Source of the DNA: JAJRVM01 sp041752115
GTDB lineage: Bacteria > Planctomycetota > Planctomycetia > Pirellulales > Pirellulaceae
Length of the DNA stretch: 64,000 nucleotides
NCBI GenBank assembly: GCA_041752115.1
Contig: JBGSHS010000051.1
Coordinates: 1 to 64,000 of the forward strand
Reading direction: 5' to 3'
Both the position numbers and the translations under genes were made by a program. The first letter of the stretch is position 1; the number at the start of each line of letters is the position of its first letter. Below, one piece after another: positions 1 to 9,350 of this stretch. Below the pieces are notes generated by a model. It made no database searches and was not told the DNA's origin. It saw nothing but the letters and a program-made list of their open reading frames with translations.

Positions 1-1
1 C

Positions 2-58
2 GGCGAGATTGAACACGACGACGCTGAGGAGCACGACCACGAAGCCCACCAGCACTAA
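2..58 (+). CDS. C-terminal end of a His/Asp/Glu-rich protein (partial)
   Basis: Only the last 18 codons lie in the window: the frame beginning at base 2 reads Gly-Glu-Ile-Glu followed by a tail rich in His, Asp and Glu and ends at a TAA. Such tails bind divalent metals and occur at the ends of metal transporters and metal-handling periplasmic proteins. That would fit the metal-efflux genes at 14.8-22.6 kb, but the family cannot be named from this fragment. Confidence 0.5.
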   Translation, partial: GEIEHDDAEEHDHEAHQH

Positions 59-74
59 GTCGCCTGCCGTTCTG

Positions 75-206
75 TCACCCCTCCCCGACCCCCACGAGCT
101 CCGCTCGTGCGGTGAACCAGATGGTGAGCTACCGCGCCGCCGCCTCACCCCTCCCTGACCCCCACGAGCTCCGCTCGTGCGGTGAACCAGATGGTGAGCT
201 ACCGCG
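75..206. repeat. two direct copies of a ~62-bp repeat, period 70 bp
   Basis: Copies begin at 75 and 145 and differ at about one base over roughly 62 bp. Their core reads GAGCTCCGCTCGTGCGGTGA and ends in ATGGTGAGCTACCGCG. The units at 421-474 and 491-544 are related in inverted orientation and have the same 70-bp period, so the sequence at 232-420 is bracketed by inverted repeat pairs. Confidence 0.8.
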
Positions 207-231
207 AGTTTGCGCGATGCCTTCCTGCTCG

Positions 232-546
232 GCTGTCGGTCATGCTAAGCCATATCCACGCTCCATTGCGTGCCGAGGCGGACACGGCACCGCAGGAGAT
301 CGCGTTTCGCGATCAGAACAACCTGGCGCATCTGCTGCGACTCTGACGCGACTGGAGCACGGGGTTCTACGTCGGTACGTTCGGCGAGTACTCGATGCAG
401 GCGATGCGGAATCGTTCGGCGGCGCCGTAGCTCACCATCTGACGCGCCCACGAGCAGAGCTCGCGGGGGGCGGGAACGTAACGGGCGAGCGGCGCCGTAG
501 CTCACCATCTGACGCGCCCACGAGCAGAGCTCGCGGGGGGCGGGGA
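232..546 (+). pseudogene. remnant of an unknown coding sequence with two inverted 70-bp-period repeat units (copy 1 of 22682-23000)
   Basis: Bases 232-420 match 22682-22880 closely. In the second copy the frame is open and ends Asn-Arg-Ser-Ala-Ala-Pro-stop. Here the matching frame is broken around 340-350, where a short stretch is missing and a TGA appears in CTCTGACGCG. The stop codon lies at the start of a repeat unit (421-474), followed by a second unit (491-544). I do not recognise the protein family. It looks like the 3' end of a lost gene carried along with the repeat. Confidence 0.5.
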
Positions 547-551
547 AGGTG

Positions 552-640
552 AAGAATGGAGTCTGCCTCCGTTATGGCAGCCTGGACAAGTTCCACGGTT
601 GCCTATTCCGCCAAAACCGAGGCAGACGCGAACAGCACGA
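552..640. repeat. dispersed inverted repeat, short form of the 11.0/23.1 kb element
   Basis: GGAGTCTGCCTCCGTTATGG near the left end and GAGGCAGACGCG near the right end form imperfect inverted termini around a sequence resembling GCAGCCTGGACA-N-TTGCCTAT. The same arrangement, with better-preserved right ends, is found at 11040-11125 and 23088-23165. It is a recognisable repeat family of this genome with no coding content seen. Confidence 0.7.
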
Positions 641-663
641 ATGGCACTTTCGCATCGGCTTGA

Positions 664-1359
664 TTATTCAGTGACGCAGCGGTAACCGACGCCCGGTTCC
701 GTCAGGAGGTAGCGTGGACGGGCCGGATCTGCCTCGAGTTTTCGGCGGAGGCTGGCCACAAAGACGCGGAGGTAATGCGTCTCGTGGGAATCTTGCGGCC
801 CCCAAACCTCTCGGAGCAAGAAGCGGTGCGTTAACACCTTCCCTGAGTGTTTCAGCAGCGTCACGAGCAACTTGTACTCCAGCGGCGTCAAGTGGACTTC
901 CTGGTTCGCTCGATAAACTAAGCGGGCCGCCAGGTCCACTCGCACGTCACCCATCGAGACGGATGACGACTCCGTGGCAGTTCGGCTGGCGTGGCGCAAA
1001 GCGGTGCGCATGCGCGCCAGCAGTTCGCCCACCCCGAAAGGTTTGGTGACATAGTCATCCGCTCCGGCATCGAGCGATTCAACCTTCTGCTGCTCCTGGT
1101 CCCGCGCGGTCAGGATAACGATGGGGGCGGTGGACCATTCGCGTAGACGACGTAAGACCTCCTGGCCATCCATGTCAGGTAAGCCGAGGTCGAGAATGAT
1201 GAGATCTGGCGGCTGCTGGGTCGCCAGTCTCAGCCCCTCCACTCCAGTGCACGCTTCTGCAATTCGATAATGCTCCTCACTCAACGCAGCCCGCAGGAAG
1301 TGGCGGATCGGTTGCTCATCTTCGATGATCAAGACAAGTGCGCTACATGGCTCCATCAT
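664..1359 (-). CDS. kdpE: KdpE response regulator
   Basis: OmpR/PhoB-type response regulator of 231 residues, expected to be phosphorylated by the adjacent KdpD and to activate the kdp operon under K+ limitation. The N-terminal receiver domain shows the acidic pair in IIEDEQPIR, the phospho-acceptor Asp in LIILDLGLPDMDG and the conserved Lys in VTKPFG. The C-terminal half is a winged helix with LTPLEYKLLVTLLKHSGKVL and ends GVGYR. It is the last gene of the minus-strand operon, 30 bp after kdpD. Two Met codons open the frame and either could be the start. Repeats lie directly downstream, and no clear terminator was seen. Confidence 0.95.
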   Translation of the reverse strand: MMEPCSALVLIIEDEQPIRHFLRAALSEEHYRIAEACTGVEGLRLATQQPPDLIILDLGLPDMDGQEVLRRLREWSTAPIVILTARDQEQQKVESLDAGADDYVTKPFGVGELLARMRTALRHASRTATESSSVSMGDVRVDLAARLVYRANQEVHLTPLEYKLLVTLLKHSGKVLTHRFLLREVWGPQDSHETHYLRVFVASLRRKLEADPARPRYLLTEPGVGYRCVTE

Positions 1360-1389
1360 CTGTGGACCCTGTTCAACATTCTGCTTCGA

Positions 1390-4074
1390 TCACTCCACCA
1401 CAACATGAGGGACATCCTCGGGCACGGGCACACGCAGGACAAACTCAGCACCTCCGCGGGGACGATTGGAGGCGGTGATTCTGCCACCATGGGCCGTCAG
1501 CACCGCTCGGCAAATTGCCAGCCCCAGGCCACTTCCCCGGCCGGCATCGACCATGGGCGACGCGCGATAGAATTTTTCGAAGATACGATCTTCGGTGCCG
1601 GGAACGATTCCCGGACCGTCATCCGCCACCGTGATAATCACCCATGTGTCCTCGGCAGCGGCTGTCATCAGGACCGTGGTCCCCTGAGGAGTATAGCGCG
1701 CCGCATTTTCCAGCAGATTGACGAACACCTGTTCCAACAGGAGCGCATCGACATGGATCAGAGGCAGATCATCGGGCAGTCGGACCTGGACCGTAAGGTG
1801 CTCAATGGCCTGGCGCGTGCGATGCAAAGCCGAACCAATGATTTCCTCCAGCACGTGCCACTGCTTGCTCGGTGCCGATGCACCCGACTCAAGCCTCGAC
1901 ATCTGCAAAATGTTCTCCAACAGCCGCCCCAGACGATTCGCCTCCCAGTAAACCGACTCGAGCAACTCCCGACGCGTGGACTCATCCGACGGAGGCGTTT
2001 CCAGCAGGCTGCTGGTGGCGCCAGCTATGGTGGCCAGCGGCGTCTTCAGATCGTGAGAGACACTGCTGAGCAAGGAACTGCGCACCTGCTCTGCCTGTGC
2101 CTGGATCTTGGCCTCGGCGGCAGCCAGCGCCATCTGGTCCCGTTCCAGGGCCAAGGCGAGCTGGCTGGCACAGGCCTCCAGTAACTGCCGCGGCTCCGGT
2201 GCGAGTAGCTGCGCCGGCTCGGCACCTCGCACAGCGATGGCACCCACCGTCTGCTGCGAGGCGGTCAATGGCAGGAACAGAGCCACCGCGTTGGGGAGCG
2301 TTTCCGTTCCGGCACCGGCAATCTGATCATGCTCGATCACCCACTGCGCCACCAGCCGGCTCACCGGGTGTTTCGCTACACTTGTCACCTCACCGAAGGC
2401 TAATTCTGGCGTATCTTGTGGGCGGTTCAAGTAGATCGCCACCTCAGCATCGCAGAGGTCACTGATTTGTTTGCCCGCCGCCGACACGAGGAAGACCCAG
2501 CCCGATAACGAACTCAGTTGTCGGCCGAGATGATACAACGCAGAGGTACGTCGTTCACGTAAACGAGAACTCTCCACTTGCCTCTTGAGTCGAGCGGTGA
2601 GGGTGCTGATCACCAACCCGATGGCCAGCATCACGGCGAAGGTGAGCACGTACTCGGTATCAGCCACAGCGAATGTGTGAAACGGCGGAACAAAGAAGAA
2701 GTCGAATACGAGCACCGACGCGACGCTGGCAAGAATCGCAGGGCCACGTCCGTAACGAAAGGCCACATAAGCGACGGCAGCCAGGAACACCATCACCAGA
2801 TTCGATTCCGCCAGGTGGAAATGTGCAAAGAGAGCCGCCAGAGCTCCACTCACGGCGACCATCCCACCGGCCAGTGCATAAGGGATCCAGCGTAGTGAAG
2901 CCGTGACCGGATGAGACCGCACAGTCATTCGCGGTTCTTCCTCCCCGTGAATGACGTAGACGTCGATCTGACCGCTATTCTCCAGCAGTTCATCCACCAC
3001 GGTGCCCAACATCAGCCGTTTCCAACGCGGCTGATGCGTCTTGCCGATGAAGACCTTCGTCACGTTGCGACTGCGGGCAAAATCCAACACGGTCTCAGCC
3101 ACATTCTGCCCGGGAAGGGTCACCGTTTCAGCTCCGAGTTGCTCAGCCAGGCGGAAATGCTCGGCAACCTGCTCTTTCCCAATCTGGCTGGCGGACACTT
3201 CACCAAGATCCACCGAGACAGCCATCCACGGGGCGTCCAGAGCGGTCGCCATCCGCTTGGCCGTGCGGATCACTCGAGCCGTGGTAGGACTCGGCCCCAC
3301 ACATACGAGCAGCCGCTCCCCTGTTGCCCACGGTTGCAGCACGGCTTTCTGGCGTCGCATCGACTCCACATCACTGTGCAGTCGTTGTGCTGCGCGACGA
3401 AATGACAGCTCGCGCAGCGCGATCAAATTGCCCTTCTGGAAGAAATGGCTCAGCGCCCGTTCGGCCTGCTCGGGAACGTATACCTTTCCAGCTTCCAGGC
3501 GCACCAACAGCTCCTCGGGAGTGAGGTCCACCAATTCCAGATCGTCGGCCGAGTCAAACACCTGGTCCGGCACCGTTTCCCGAATTCGGATCCCGGTTAC
3601 CTGGCCGATCACGTCGTTGAGGCTCTCAATGTGCTGAACGTTCAGTGTCGTCCAAACGTTGATGCCGGCTGAGAGCAACTCCTCGACATCCTGCCACCGC
3701 TTGACGTGACGAGAGCCTGGGCAATTCGTATGAGCCAGTTCGTCCACCAGCAGCAGATCCGGCCTGCTCGTTAAGGCTGCATCGACATCGAATTCCCGCA
3801 GGACCATACCTCGGTATTCGACATGTCGCGCTGGAATGACCGGCAATCCACAGAGCAACGCCTCTGTTTCGGGACGCCCGTGCGGCTCGACGTAACCCAC
3901 CACCACTTCACGCCCTTCAGCCCGAGCTCGCTGAGCCGTCTCCAGCATGCCATACGTCTTGCCGACACCAGCGGCATACCCCAGGAAGATCTTAAGCACG
4001 CCGCGCCGCGCGTGTGCCTCCTCGGCTTGGACCTGGGCCAGCAGCTCGTCAGGATTAGGGCGGTTGAGAGTCAT
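1390..4074 (-). CDS. kdpD: KdpD osmosensitive K+ channel sensor histidine kinase
   Basis: Membrane sensor kinase that controls KdpE. Order: an N-terminal KdpD domain with the P-loop GYAAGVGKT, a universal-stress-like domain, a four-helix membrane block (starting WIPYALAGGM, including a long hydrophobic run ending FDFFFVPPF), a GAF-like region, the dimerisation/phospho-acceptor helix SSVSHDLKTPLATI and an HATPase domain with DDGPGI and GSGLGLAI. The open frame extends upstream to 4200, but the added 42 residues have no family character. The Met at 4074 (MTLNRPNPDELL) matches the usual KdpD beginning and gives about 894 residues, normal for the family. No strong Shine-Dalgarno precedes it. A gap of about 170 bp separates it from kdpC. 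Confidence 0.95.
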   Translation of the reverse strand: MTLNRPNPDELLAQVQAEEAHARRGVLKIFLGYAAGVGKTYGMLETAQRARAEGREVVVGYVEPHGRPETEALLCGLPVIPARHVEYRGMVLREFDVDAALTSRPDLLLVDELAHTNCPGSRHVKRWQDVEELLSAGINVWTTLNVQHIESLNDVIGQVTGIRIRETVPDQVFDSADDLELVDLTPEELLVRLEAGKVYVPEQAERALSHFFQKGNLIALRELSFRRAAQRLHSDVESMRRQKAVLQPWATGERLLVCVGPSPTTARVIRTAKRMATALDAPWMAVSVDLGEVSASQIGKEQVAEHFRLAEQLGAETVTLPGQNVAETVLDFARSRNVTKVFIGKTHQPRWKRLMLGTVVDELLENSGQIDVYVIHGEEEPRMTVRSHPVTASLRWIPYALAGGMVAVSGALAALFAHFHLAESNLVMVFLAAVAYVAFRYGRGPAILASVASVLVFDFFFVPPFHTFAVADTEYVLTFAVMLAIGLVISTLTARLKRQVESSRLRERRTSALYHLGRQLSSLSGWVFLVSAAGKQISDLCDAEVAIYLNRPQDTPELAFGEVTSVAKHPVSRLVAQWVIEHDQIAGAGTETLPNAVALFLPLTASQQTVGAIAVRGAEPAQLLAPEPRQLLEACASQLALALERDQMALAAAEAKIQAQAEQVRSSLLSSVSHDLKTPLATIAGATSSLLETPPSDESTRRELLESVYWEANRLGRLLENILQMSRLESGASAPSKQWHVLEEIIGSALHRTRQAIEHLTVQVRLPDDLPLIHVDALLLEQVFVNLLENAARYTPQGTTVLMTAAAEDTWVIITVADDGPGIVPGTEDRIFEKFYRASPMVDAGRGSGLGLAICRAVLTAHGGRITASNRPRGGAEFVLRVPVPEDVPHVVVE

Positions 4075-4241
4075 GGGTTCACAGTCGTCTTCGCGAATGG
4101 CCGAATGACATTGCGAGGCGGAAGTCAGTTTACTCCCCAGAAGTTTCAAAGGGGCGGATCGTTCATGATAAGGCTGTGTCATCAGCCTGGCAAATGACAA
4201 GGATTCGCGCAGACGGCGGAGGATTCTGCCGCCGTTGCTTC

Positions 4242-4820
4242 TTAGTCTCGCCGGGAAACGGCATCCAATGCCAGGTTCAGACGCAAAACGTTGACTCGCG
4301 GTTCACCCAGCACGCCAAACTCTCTCGTCTCGGTGTGGCGGCGCACGAGTTCCTGCACCACGTCGCCAGACAGTTGCCGAGCGGCGGCCACGCGATCCAC
4401 CTGTAACTGAGCAGCCGCCGGACTGATGTGCGGGTCCAAACCACTTCCCGACGACGTAACCAGATCCACCGGAATGGCGGAGCCGTCACGTGCAGTGGGT
4501 CGCAATGCGGCCATCCGCGATTCTGCATTCCTCTTCAGGTCAGGGTGAAGCGGACCGTAGTTGGAGCCCGTTGACGCGGCAGCGTTGTAGGCGAAAGGTG
4601 ACGTAGCCGAGAGTCTCCCCCAGAAGTAGCCCGCTTGAGAGAATGGCTGACCGATCAGTTCGGAACCTATTGCCTTACCATCACGGTATTCCACGCTGCC
4701 GTTGGCTTGGTAGGGAAATACTAACTGAGCGATGGCCGTCACTAGAACCGGATAGGCAACGCCCGTGAGCAGCGTCATCAACCCCCAAATGGCAAGCGAC
4801 ACGCGAAATTGTTGGATCAT
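4242..4820 (-). CDS. kdpC: KdpC subunit of the K+-transporting ATPase
   Basis: Single-span subunit (192 residues) that stabilises the KdpA-KdpB assembly and helps ATP binding. Residues 10-30 form the one membrane helix (ending PVLVTAIAQLVFP). The following segment has the family features GSELIGQPF, FWGRLSAT and, later, VTSSGSGLDPHISP, a hallmark of KdpC. It sits 26 bp downstream of kdpB and continues the operon. Length and composition are normal, and nothing suggests decay. Confidence 0.96.
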   Translation of the reverse strand: MIQQFRVSLAIWGLMTLLTGVAYPVLVTAIAQLVFPYQANGSVEYRDGKAIGSELIGQPFSQAGYFWGRLSATSPFAYNAAASTGSNYGPLHPDLKRNAESRMAALRPTARDGSAIPVDLVTSSGSGLDPHISPAAAQLQVDRVAAARQLSGDVVQELVRRHTETREFGVLGEPRVNVLRLNLALDAVSRRD

Positions 4821-4846
4821 AGTGCACCTATTCTTGGCGGGCTGCC

Positions 4847-6979
4847 TTATGGCACGCCCACGACGGCCAGAAGGACATCAATCATCTTGATGCCCACAAA
4901 AGGAACGAGCAGCCCGCCCAGTCCATACATGAGCAGGTTGTTGCGCAAGAGTTGTGCGGCCCCCAGTGGCCGATACCGTACTCCGCGCAGTGCCAGAGGA
5001 ATCAGGGCAATGATGATCAGGGCATTGAACACAACCGCCGCCAGGATGGCGCGCGAAGGCGAGGATAGTCCCATCACATCCAGCGTCTTGAGGACAGGAT
5101 ACGTTGAGGCAAAGGCCGCCGGAAGAATGGCGAAGTACTTGGCTACGTCGTTCGCGATGCTGAATGTCGTCAGGGCTCCTCGAGTCATCAAAAGTTGCTT
5201 GCCGATGTTGACAATCTCAATCAGCTTCGTGGGATTGGAATCGAGATCGACCATATTGCCCGCCTCTTTGGCGGCTTGCGTTCCTGAATTCATCGCCACC
5301 GCCACATCGGCCTGTGCCAGGGCCGGCGCATCATTCGTGCCGTCGCCCGTCATGGCGACCAATCGTCCCCCTTGCTGGTACTGCCGAATCAGATGCAATT
5401 TGGCCTCCGGGGTCGCTTCGGCCAGGAAATCATCCACTCCCGCTTCCGCGGCGATCGCGGCTGCGGTCAGCGGATTGTCACCCGTAATCATGACTGTCTT
5501 GATACCCATCTGCCGCAATTCGGAGAACCTCTCCTTGATGCCCCCTTTCACGATGTCCTTGAGCTCAATGACTCCCAAAATCTTGTCGTCGCGGCTCACG
5601 ACCAGCGGAGTGCCGCCGGCCTGCGATACCCGCCGAACCACCAATCGCACGCTGTCCGACAGATGTCCTCCGCGGATACGGATATGATTCTCGATCGCTT
5701 CCGCCGCACCTTTGCGGATCTCGTGACTCTCCATGTCGACTCCGCTCATGCGAGTGCGAGCAGAGAAAGGCACGAACCGGGGCTGCAGCTTCTCCAGATC
5801 GCGCCCGCGGAGCCCGAATTGCCTCTTCGCCAAAACGACGATGCTGCGTCCCTCCGCGGTTTCATCGGCCAGCGATGCCAAATGGGCGGCTTCGGCCAGC
5901 TCTTGCTCACTAACACCCGGTCTGGGGAGGAAACGCGTTGCCTGCCGATTCCCCAGCGTGATGGTGCCGGTCTTGTCGAGCAGCAATACATCCACGTCGC
6001 CGGCCGCTTCAACCGCGCGTCCCGACATGGCAATCACGTTGGCCTTGCTCAGGCGATTCATGCCGGCGATTCCGATGGCAGACAGAAGTGCACCAATCGT
6101 GGTCGGTGCCAGGCAAACCAAGAGAGCCACCAGAACGGTCAGGGAGATTGGCTGACCATGGCCCGAGGCCTCGACACTGTAGAGCGAAAATGGCAGCAGT
6201 GTGATGACGACAAGCAGGAATACCAGGGTAAGGGCAGCCAGAAAGATCGCCAGAGCGATCTCATTGGGCGTTCGCTGGCGCTGCGCTCCCTCGACCATCG
6301 AGATCATGCGATCCAGAAAACTCTGACCTGGCAGCGTGCTCACCTGGGTGATCAACCAATCGGAGATGACACGCGTACCGCCTGTCACGGCGCTGCGGTC
6401 TCCGCCGCTTTCGCGTACCACGGGAGCACTTTCACCGGTAATTGCACTCTCATCGACCGAAGCAACTCCTTCAATCACCTCACCGTCGGCGGGAATCGTC
6501 TGGCCAGCCTTGACCAGAACCAGGTCCCCCACTTTCAGTTCCACAGCGGGTATCTGCTCAGTTGATACGAGCAATCCAAGGGGACCTTGCCGCCTGATGA
6601 GGGGAAAGTCCCGGTCATTACCGCCATGGCCAAACACAGCCGAACGATCCACCAGGCGAAACGCCATCACGTCGGAGCGGGCCTTGCGCAATGAGGCGGC
6701 CTGAGCCTTGCCGCGTCCCTCCGCCATCGCTTCAGCGAAATTGGCAAAAAGTACCGTGAACCACAGCCAGATGGTCACGCTCAGGATGAAACGGGACGAC
6801 TCGCCCGATGTCTCGGAAAAAGAGTGGAGCCACAGCAAGGAAGTGAGCAGGCTTCCCACATACACTACGAACATGACGGGATTGCGAAGCTGACAGCGTG
6901 GGTCAAGTTTCTGCAGGGCCGCCATCATAGCTCCGACGACAAGGTGCCAGTCTGGTCGCTCTTTGGCATGTATAGTCAT
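4847..6979 (-). CDS. kdpB: KdpB, P-type ATPase subunit of the K+ pump
   Basis: Catalytic P-type ATPase chain of 710 residues in the inner membrane. Visible signatures: PADGEV and TGESAPV in the actuator domain, the phosphorylation motif LLDKTGTITLGN, MITGDNPLTA, and the hinge motif MTGDGTNDAPALAQ followed by ASN-rich AMNSGTQAAKEAGNMVDLDS, typical of KdpB. The final transmembrane helices contain FSIANDVAKYFAI. Length is as expected (about 680-710). It lies 19 bp after kdpA and 26 bp before kdpC, so it is probably translated from one polycistronic message. Confidence 0.97.
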   Translation of the reverse strand: MTIHAKERPDWHLVVGAMMAALQKLDPRCQLRNPVMFVVYVGSLLTSLLWLHSFSETSGESSRFILSVTIWLWFTVLFANFAEAMAEGRGKAQAASLRKARSDVMAFRLVDRSAVFGHGGNDRDFPLIRRQGPLGLLVSTEQIPAVELKVGDLVLVKAGQTIPADGEVIEGVASVDESAITGESAPVVRESGGDRSAVTGGTRVISDWLITQVSTLPGQSFLDRMISMVEGAQRQRTPNEIALAIFLAALTLVFLLVVITLLPFSLYSVEASGHGQPISLTVLVALLVCLAPTTIGALLSAIGIAGMNRLSKANVIAMSGRAVEAAGDVDVLLLDKTGTITLGNRQATRFLPRPGVSEQELAEAAHLASLADETAEGRSIVVLAKRQFGLRGRDLEKLQPRFVPFSARTRMSGVDMESHEIRKGAAEAIENHIRIRGGHLSDSVRLVVRRVSQAGGTPLVVSRDDKILGVIELKDIVKGGIKERFSELRQMGIKTVMITGDNPLTAAAIAAEAGVDDFLAEATPEAKLHLIRQYQQGGRLVAMTGDGTNDAPALAQADVAVAMNSGTQAAKEAGNMVDLDSNPTKLIEIVNIGKQLLMTRGALTTFSIANDVAKYFAILPAAFASTYPVLKTLDVMGLSSPSRAILAAVVFNALIIIALIPLALRGVRYRPLGAAQLLRNNLLMYGLGGLLVPFVGIKMIDVLLAVVGVP

Positions 6980-6998
6980 GACTCAGATCCTTCGCCTG

Positions 6999-8741
6999 TC
7001 AGTTGGAAAGCAGCAGTTGTTCGACGACCGGCCCCAGGGCCAAGGCCGGAAAGTAACTCAGGGCCCCCACCACGATGATCACCGCCAGCAGCAGGATGAC
7101 GAACAAGGGGGTGTGCGTTGGCAGAGTGCCGGGACCCGAGGCAACCTGCTTCTTGGCGGCCAGTGAACCGGCGGTGGCCAGGACCGGAATGATCACCCAG
7201 TATCGTCCGACGAGCATCGCCAGACCGAGCAGGCCGTTATAGAACGGCGAATTGGCCGCCAAGCCTGCAAAGGCACTGCCGTTGTTGTTCGACGCGGACG
7301 AAAACGCATAGAGTACTTCGCTCAATCCGTGCGGCCCTGGATTGAAGATGGCTCCTCTCCCCTGGTCGCAGGCTACACCACACGCCGTACCGAGCAGGAC
7401 CATCGCACAGGGCAGAATGATCACCAACGATGCCATCTTCATCTCAAAGGCCCCGATCTTCTTGCCGAGGTACTCCGGCGTCCGCCCCACCATCAAGCCA
7501 GCGAGAAACACCGTGACGATGGCAAAGACCAGCATTCCATAGAGTCCGGATCCGACGCCACCAAATACGACTTCTCCCAGCTGCATGAGCCACATCGGGG
7601 CCAGTCCGCCCAATGGCGTATAGCAGTCGTGCATGGAATTGACCGATCCGTTGGAGGCAGCGGTCGTCGCGACTGCCCAGAGTGCCGAATCGGTGATGCC
7701 AAAACGTGTTTCTTTGCCCTCCATGTTGCCTCCCGACTGCAGCGCGCTGGCAGCTTGATCGATCCCAAGTTGACTCAGAACCGGATTCCCACGCTGCTCA
7801 GCGACAACGGTGACCGCTAACAGGACGAGAAACACCATCGTCATGGCCCCCAAAAGGGCCCAGCCCTGCCGTCGGTCACCCACCAACTCACCGAACGAGT
7901 AGCAGAGACTCGCCGGGATCAACAGAATGGCCAACAACTCCAGAAAACTCGCCAGGGGAGTCGGGTTCTCCAAGGGGTGTGACGAGTTGGCGTTGAAGAA
8001 ACCGCCCCCGTTGGTGCCAAGTTGCTTGATGGCCACCTGCGAAGCGGCGGGGCCTACGGCGATTTGCTGTGTGACCACGCGGTGTCCTTCGTTATCTACC
8101 GTCGGCTCCAACAAGGCAACCTGTTGGTGCAAGCGCAGTGTCTGGACCACTCCCTGTGAGACCAGGATCAGGGCCAGGATCAGGGAGAGCGGTAGCAGAA
8201 TGTACAGGATGCCCCGAGTGAGATCGACCCAGAAGTTGCCAATGGTGGCGGAGTTCTCGCGGGTGAAGCCCCGTATCAACGCGATGAGCACCGCCATGCC
8301 CACCGCTGCCGAAAGAAAGTTCTGCACTGTCAAGGCGGTCATCTGCGTGAGATAACTCATCGTCGTTTCGCCGCTGTAGCTCTGCCAGTTCGTATTGCTG
8401 GCAAAGCTGACGGCAGCGTTAAAGGCACCGTCGGGGGAGACGGCCGGCAAAAGATCCGGATTGAGGGGCAAGACACCCTGCAGACGCTCGACCGCATACA
8501 CGCTGACACAACTGATCAGACTCAGCGCAATCACTGCCTCCGCGTACTGGCGCCAACCCATCTCCTGTTCTGTGTTGACCCCACAGAGACGATAGATCAG
8601 ACGCTCGAAAGGTCGCAGCACACGATCCAACACCGGAGCGTGCCCCGAGTAGACTCGCGCCATGTAGAGTCCCAGTGGTTTGACACACGCCAATATGGCC
8701 AAGACAAACAGGCCGATCTGCAATATCGCGTTGTTCGTCAT
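6999..8741 (-). CDS. kdpA: KdpA, K+-translocating channel subunit
   Basis: Channel-like subunit (580 residues) that binds and passes K+. The four P-loop/selectivity repeats typical of the SKT superfamily are visible: NWQSYSGETTMSY, LGTNGGGFFNANSSHP, GSVNSMHDCYTPLGG and SNNNGSAFAGL. The frame is open to 8825, but the Met at 8741 (MTNNAILQIGLFV) has a strong Shine-Dalgarno (GGAGAGG) six bases upstream and overlaps the stop of kdpF by ATGA, so 8741 is the start. The upstream codons belong to kdpF in another frame. Ten or more hydrophobic helices are apparent. Confidence 0.97.
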   Translation of the reverse strand: MTNNAILQIGLFVLAILACVKPLGLYMARVYSGHAPVLDRVLRPFERLIYRLCGVNTEQEMGWRQYAEAVIALSLISCVSVYAVERLQGVLPLNPDLLPAVSPDGAFNAAVSFASNTNWQSYSGETTMSYLTQMTALTVQNFLSAAVGMAVLIALIRGFTRENSATIGNFWVDLTRGILYILLPLSLILALILVSQGVVQTLRLHQQVALLEPTVDNEGHRVVTQQIAVGPAASQVAIKQLGTNGGGFFNANSSHPLENPTPLASFLELLAILLIPASLCYSFGELVGDRRQGWALLGAMTMVFLVLLAVTVVAEQRGNPVLSQLGIDQAASALQSGGNMEGKETRFGITDSALWAVATTAASNGSVNSMHDCYTPLGGLAPMWLMQLGEVVFGGVGSGLYGMLVFAIVTVFLAGLMVGRTPEYLGKKIGAFEMKMASLVIILPCAMVLLGTACGVACDQGRGAIFNPGPHGLSEVLYAFSSASNNNGSAFAGLAANSPFYNGLLGLAMLVGRYWVIIPVLATAGSLAAKKQVASGPGTLPTHTPLFVILLLAVIIVVGALSYFPALALGPVVEQLLLSN

Positions 8742-8830
8742 GAAAACCTCTCCGGAGCAAGTAACGCCACGAGCAGATACACAATCAACAGGAGAGCTAT
8801 CCCCAACGAAAGATTGACGGTCCAATCCAC
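8738..8830 (-). CDS. kdpF: KdpF small membrane subunit
   Basis: A 30-codon reading frame starting with GTG, preceded by GGAGGA at a good distance. The product is Val/Met-Asp-Trp-Thr, then one hydrophobic helix (LGIALLLIVYLLVALLAPER) and a final Phe-Ser. The tail ALLAPERF closely matches the usual KdpF ending (ALLRPE-F). KdpF is a single-helix lipid-like stabiliser of the KdpABC complex. The stop codon TGA overlaps the ATG of kdpA, the usual arrangement. Confidence 0.9.
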   Translation of the reverse strand: MDWTVNLSLGIALLLIVYLLVALLAPERFS

Positions 8831-8832
8831 GG

Positions 8833-8925
8833 CTAGTCCTCCGATCGCAGAAAGCTAAGCAGATGGAGCATCAGGAGCGATACACCGAAGAACGCAATGA
8901 TGCCAGCCAGCCACACGATGTCCAT
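8833..8925 (-). CDS. 30-residue membrane peptide at the head of the kdp operon
   Basis: ATG at 8925 with a GGAGGA Shine-Dalgarno 6 bases upstream. The product is MDIVWLAGIIAFFGVSLLML followed by HLLSFLRSED, one predicted membrane helix with a charged end. The TAG stop lies two bases from the kdpF GTG, so it is the first gene of the kdp transcript. Many bacterial kdp operons carry a similarly short, usually unnamed hydrophobic ORF in this place. The role is unknown; it could be a small subunit or a leader peptide. Confidence 0.75.
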   Translation of the reverse strand: MDIVWLAGIIAFFGVSLLMLHLLSFLRSED

Positions 8926-9350
8926 GTCCGGTCCTCCTCAATTCAGTTGTCCTCGCACATGAGCCACTGGAATTAGACCGAACAGCACGTAAAAAGGGGG
9001 TCAAAATCGGCGGGAGAGACATAAAGATTTCGTAAAGATGACGTGCCACGCCTTGCTGTTTGTCGGTGATCAGTCGTCCTTCTCGCACTGTTTCCGCTGT
9101 CTGGCAAGTGCATCGAAACTGTGAGCTTCTTGTCGCAACTTCGGGAACACAAAGGATTTATTCCTGCGTTGCTCGTCTCGTGAACGTGGCCACATTCCGC
9201 TCGCTCAGACGAACTCACTGAGGAACCGCGAGCACCGAGCACGCGGTCGCCGAAGTACTCACATTCGATTGCTGAAGGCACACTTTGCCGTTAACATTGC
9301 GAGTGATCGACAACTCATCGCCAAGGGTAGTTGCGACTGAGAGACGAAGG
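8926..9350. promoter_or_regulatory. divergent intergenic region between the kdp operon and the secreted-protein gene
   Basis: About 425 bp without a convincing gene. It must contain the KdpE-controlled promoter of the minus-strand kdp operon and the promoter of the plus-strand gene at 9351. I could not pick out an unambiguous KdpE operator or -35/-10 pair. Short frames here (for example 8973-9281 minus) lack family features. Confidence 0.4.
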
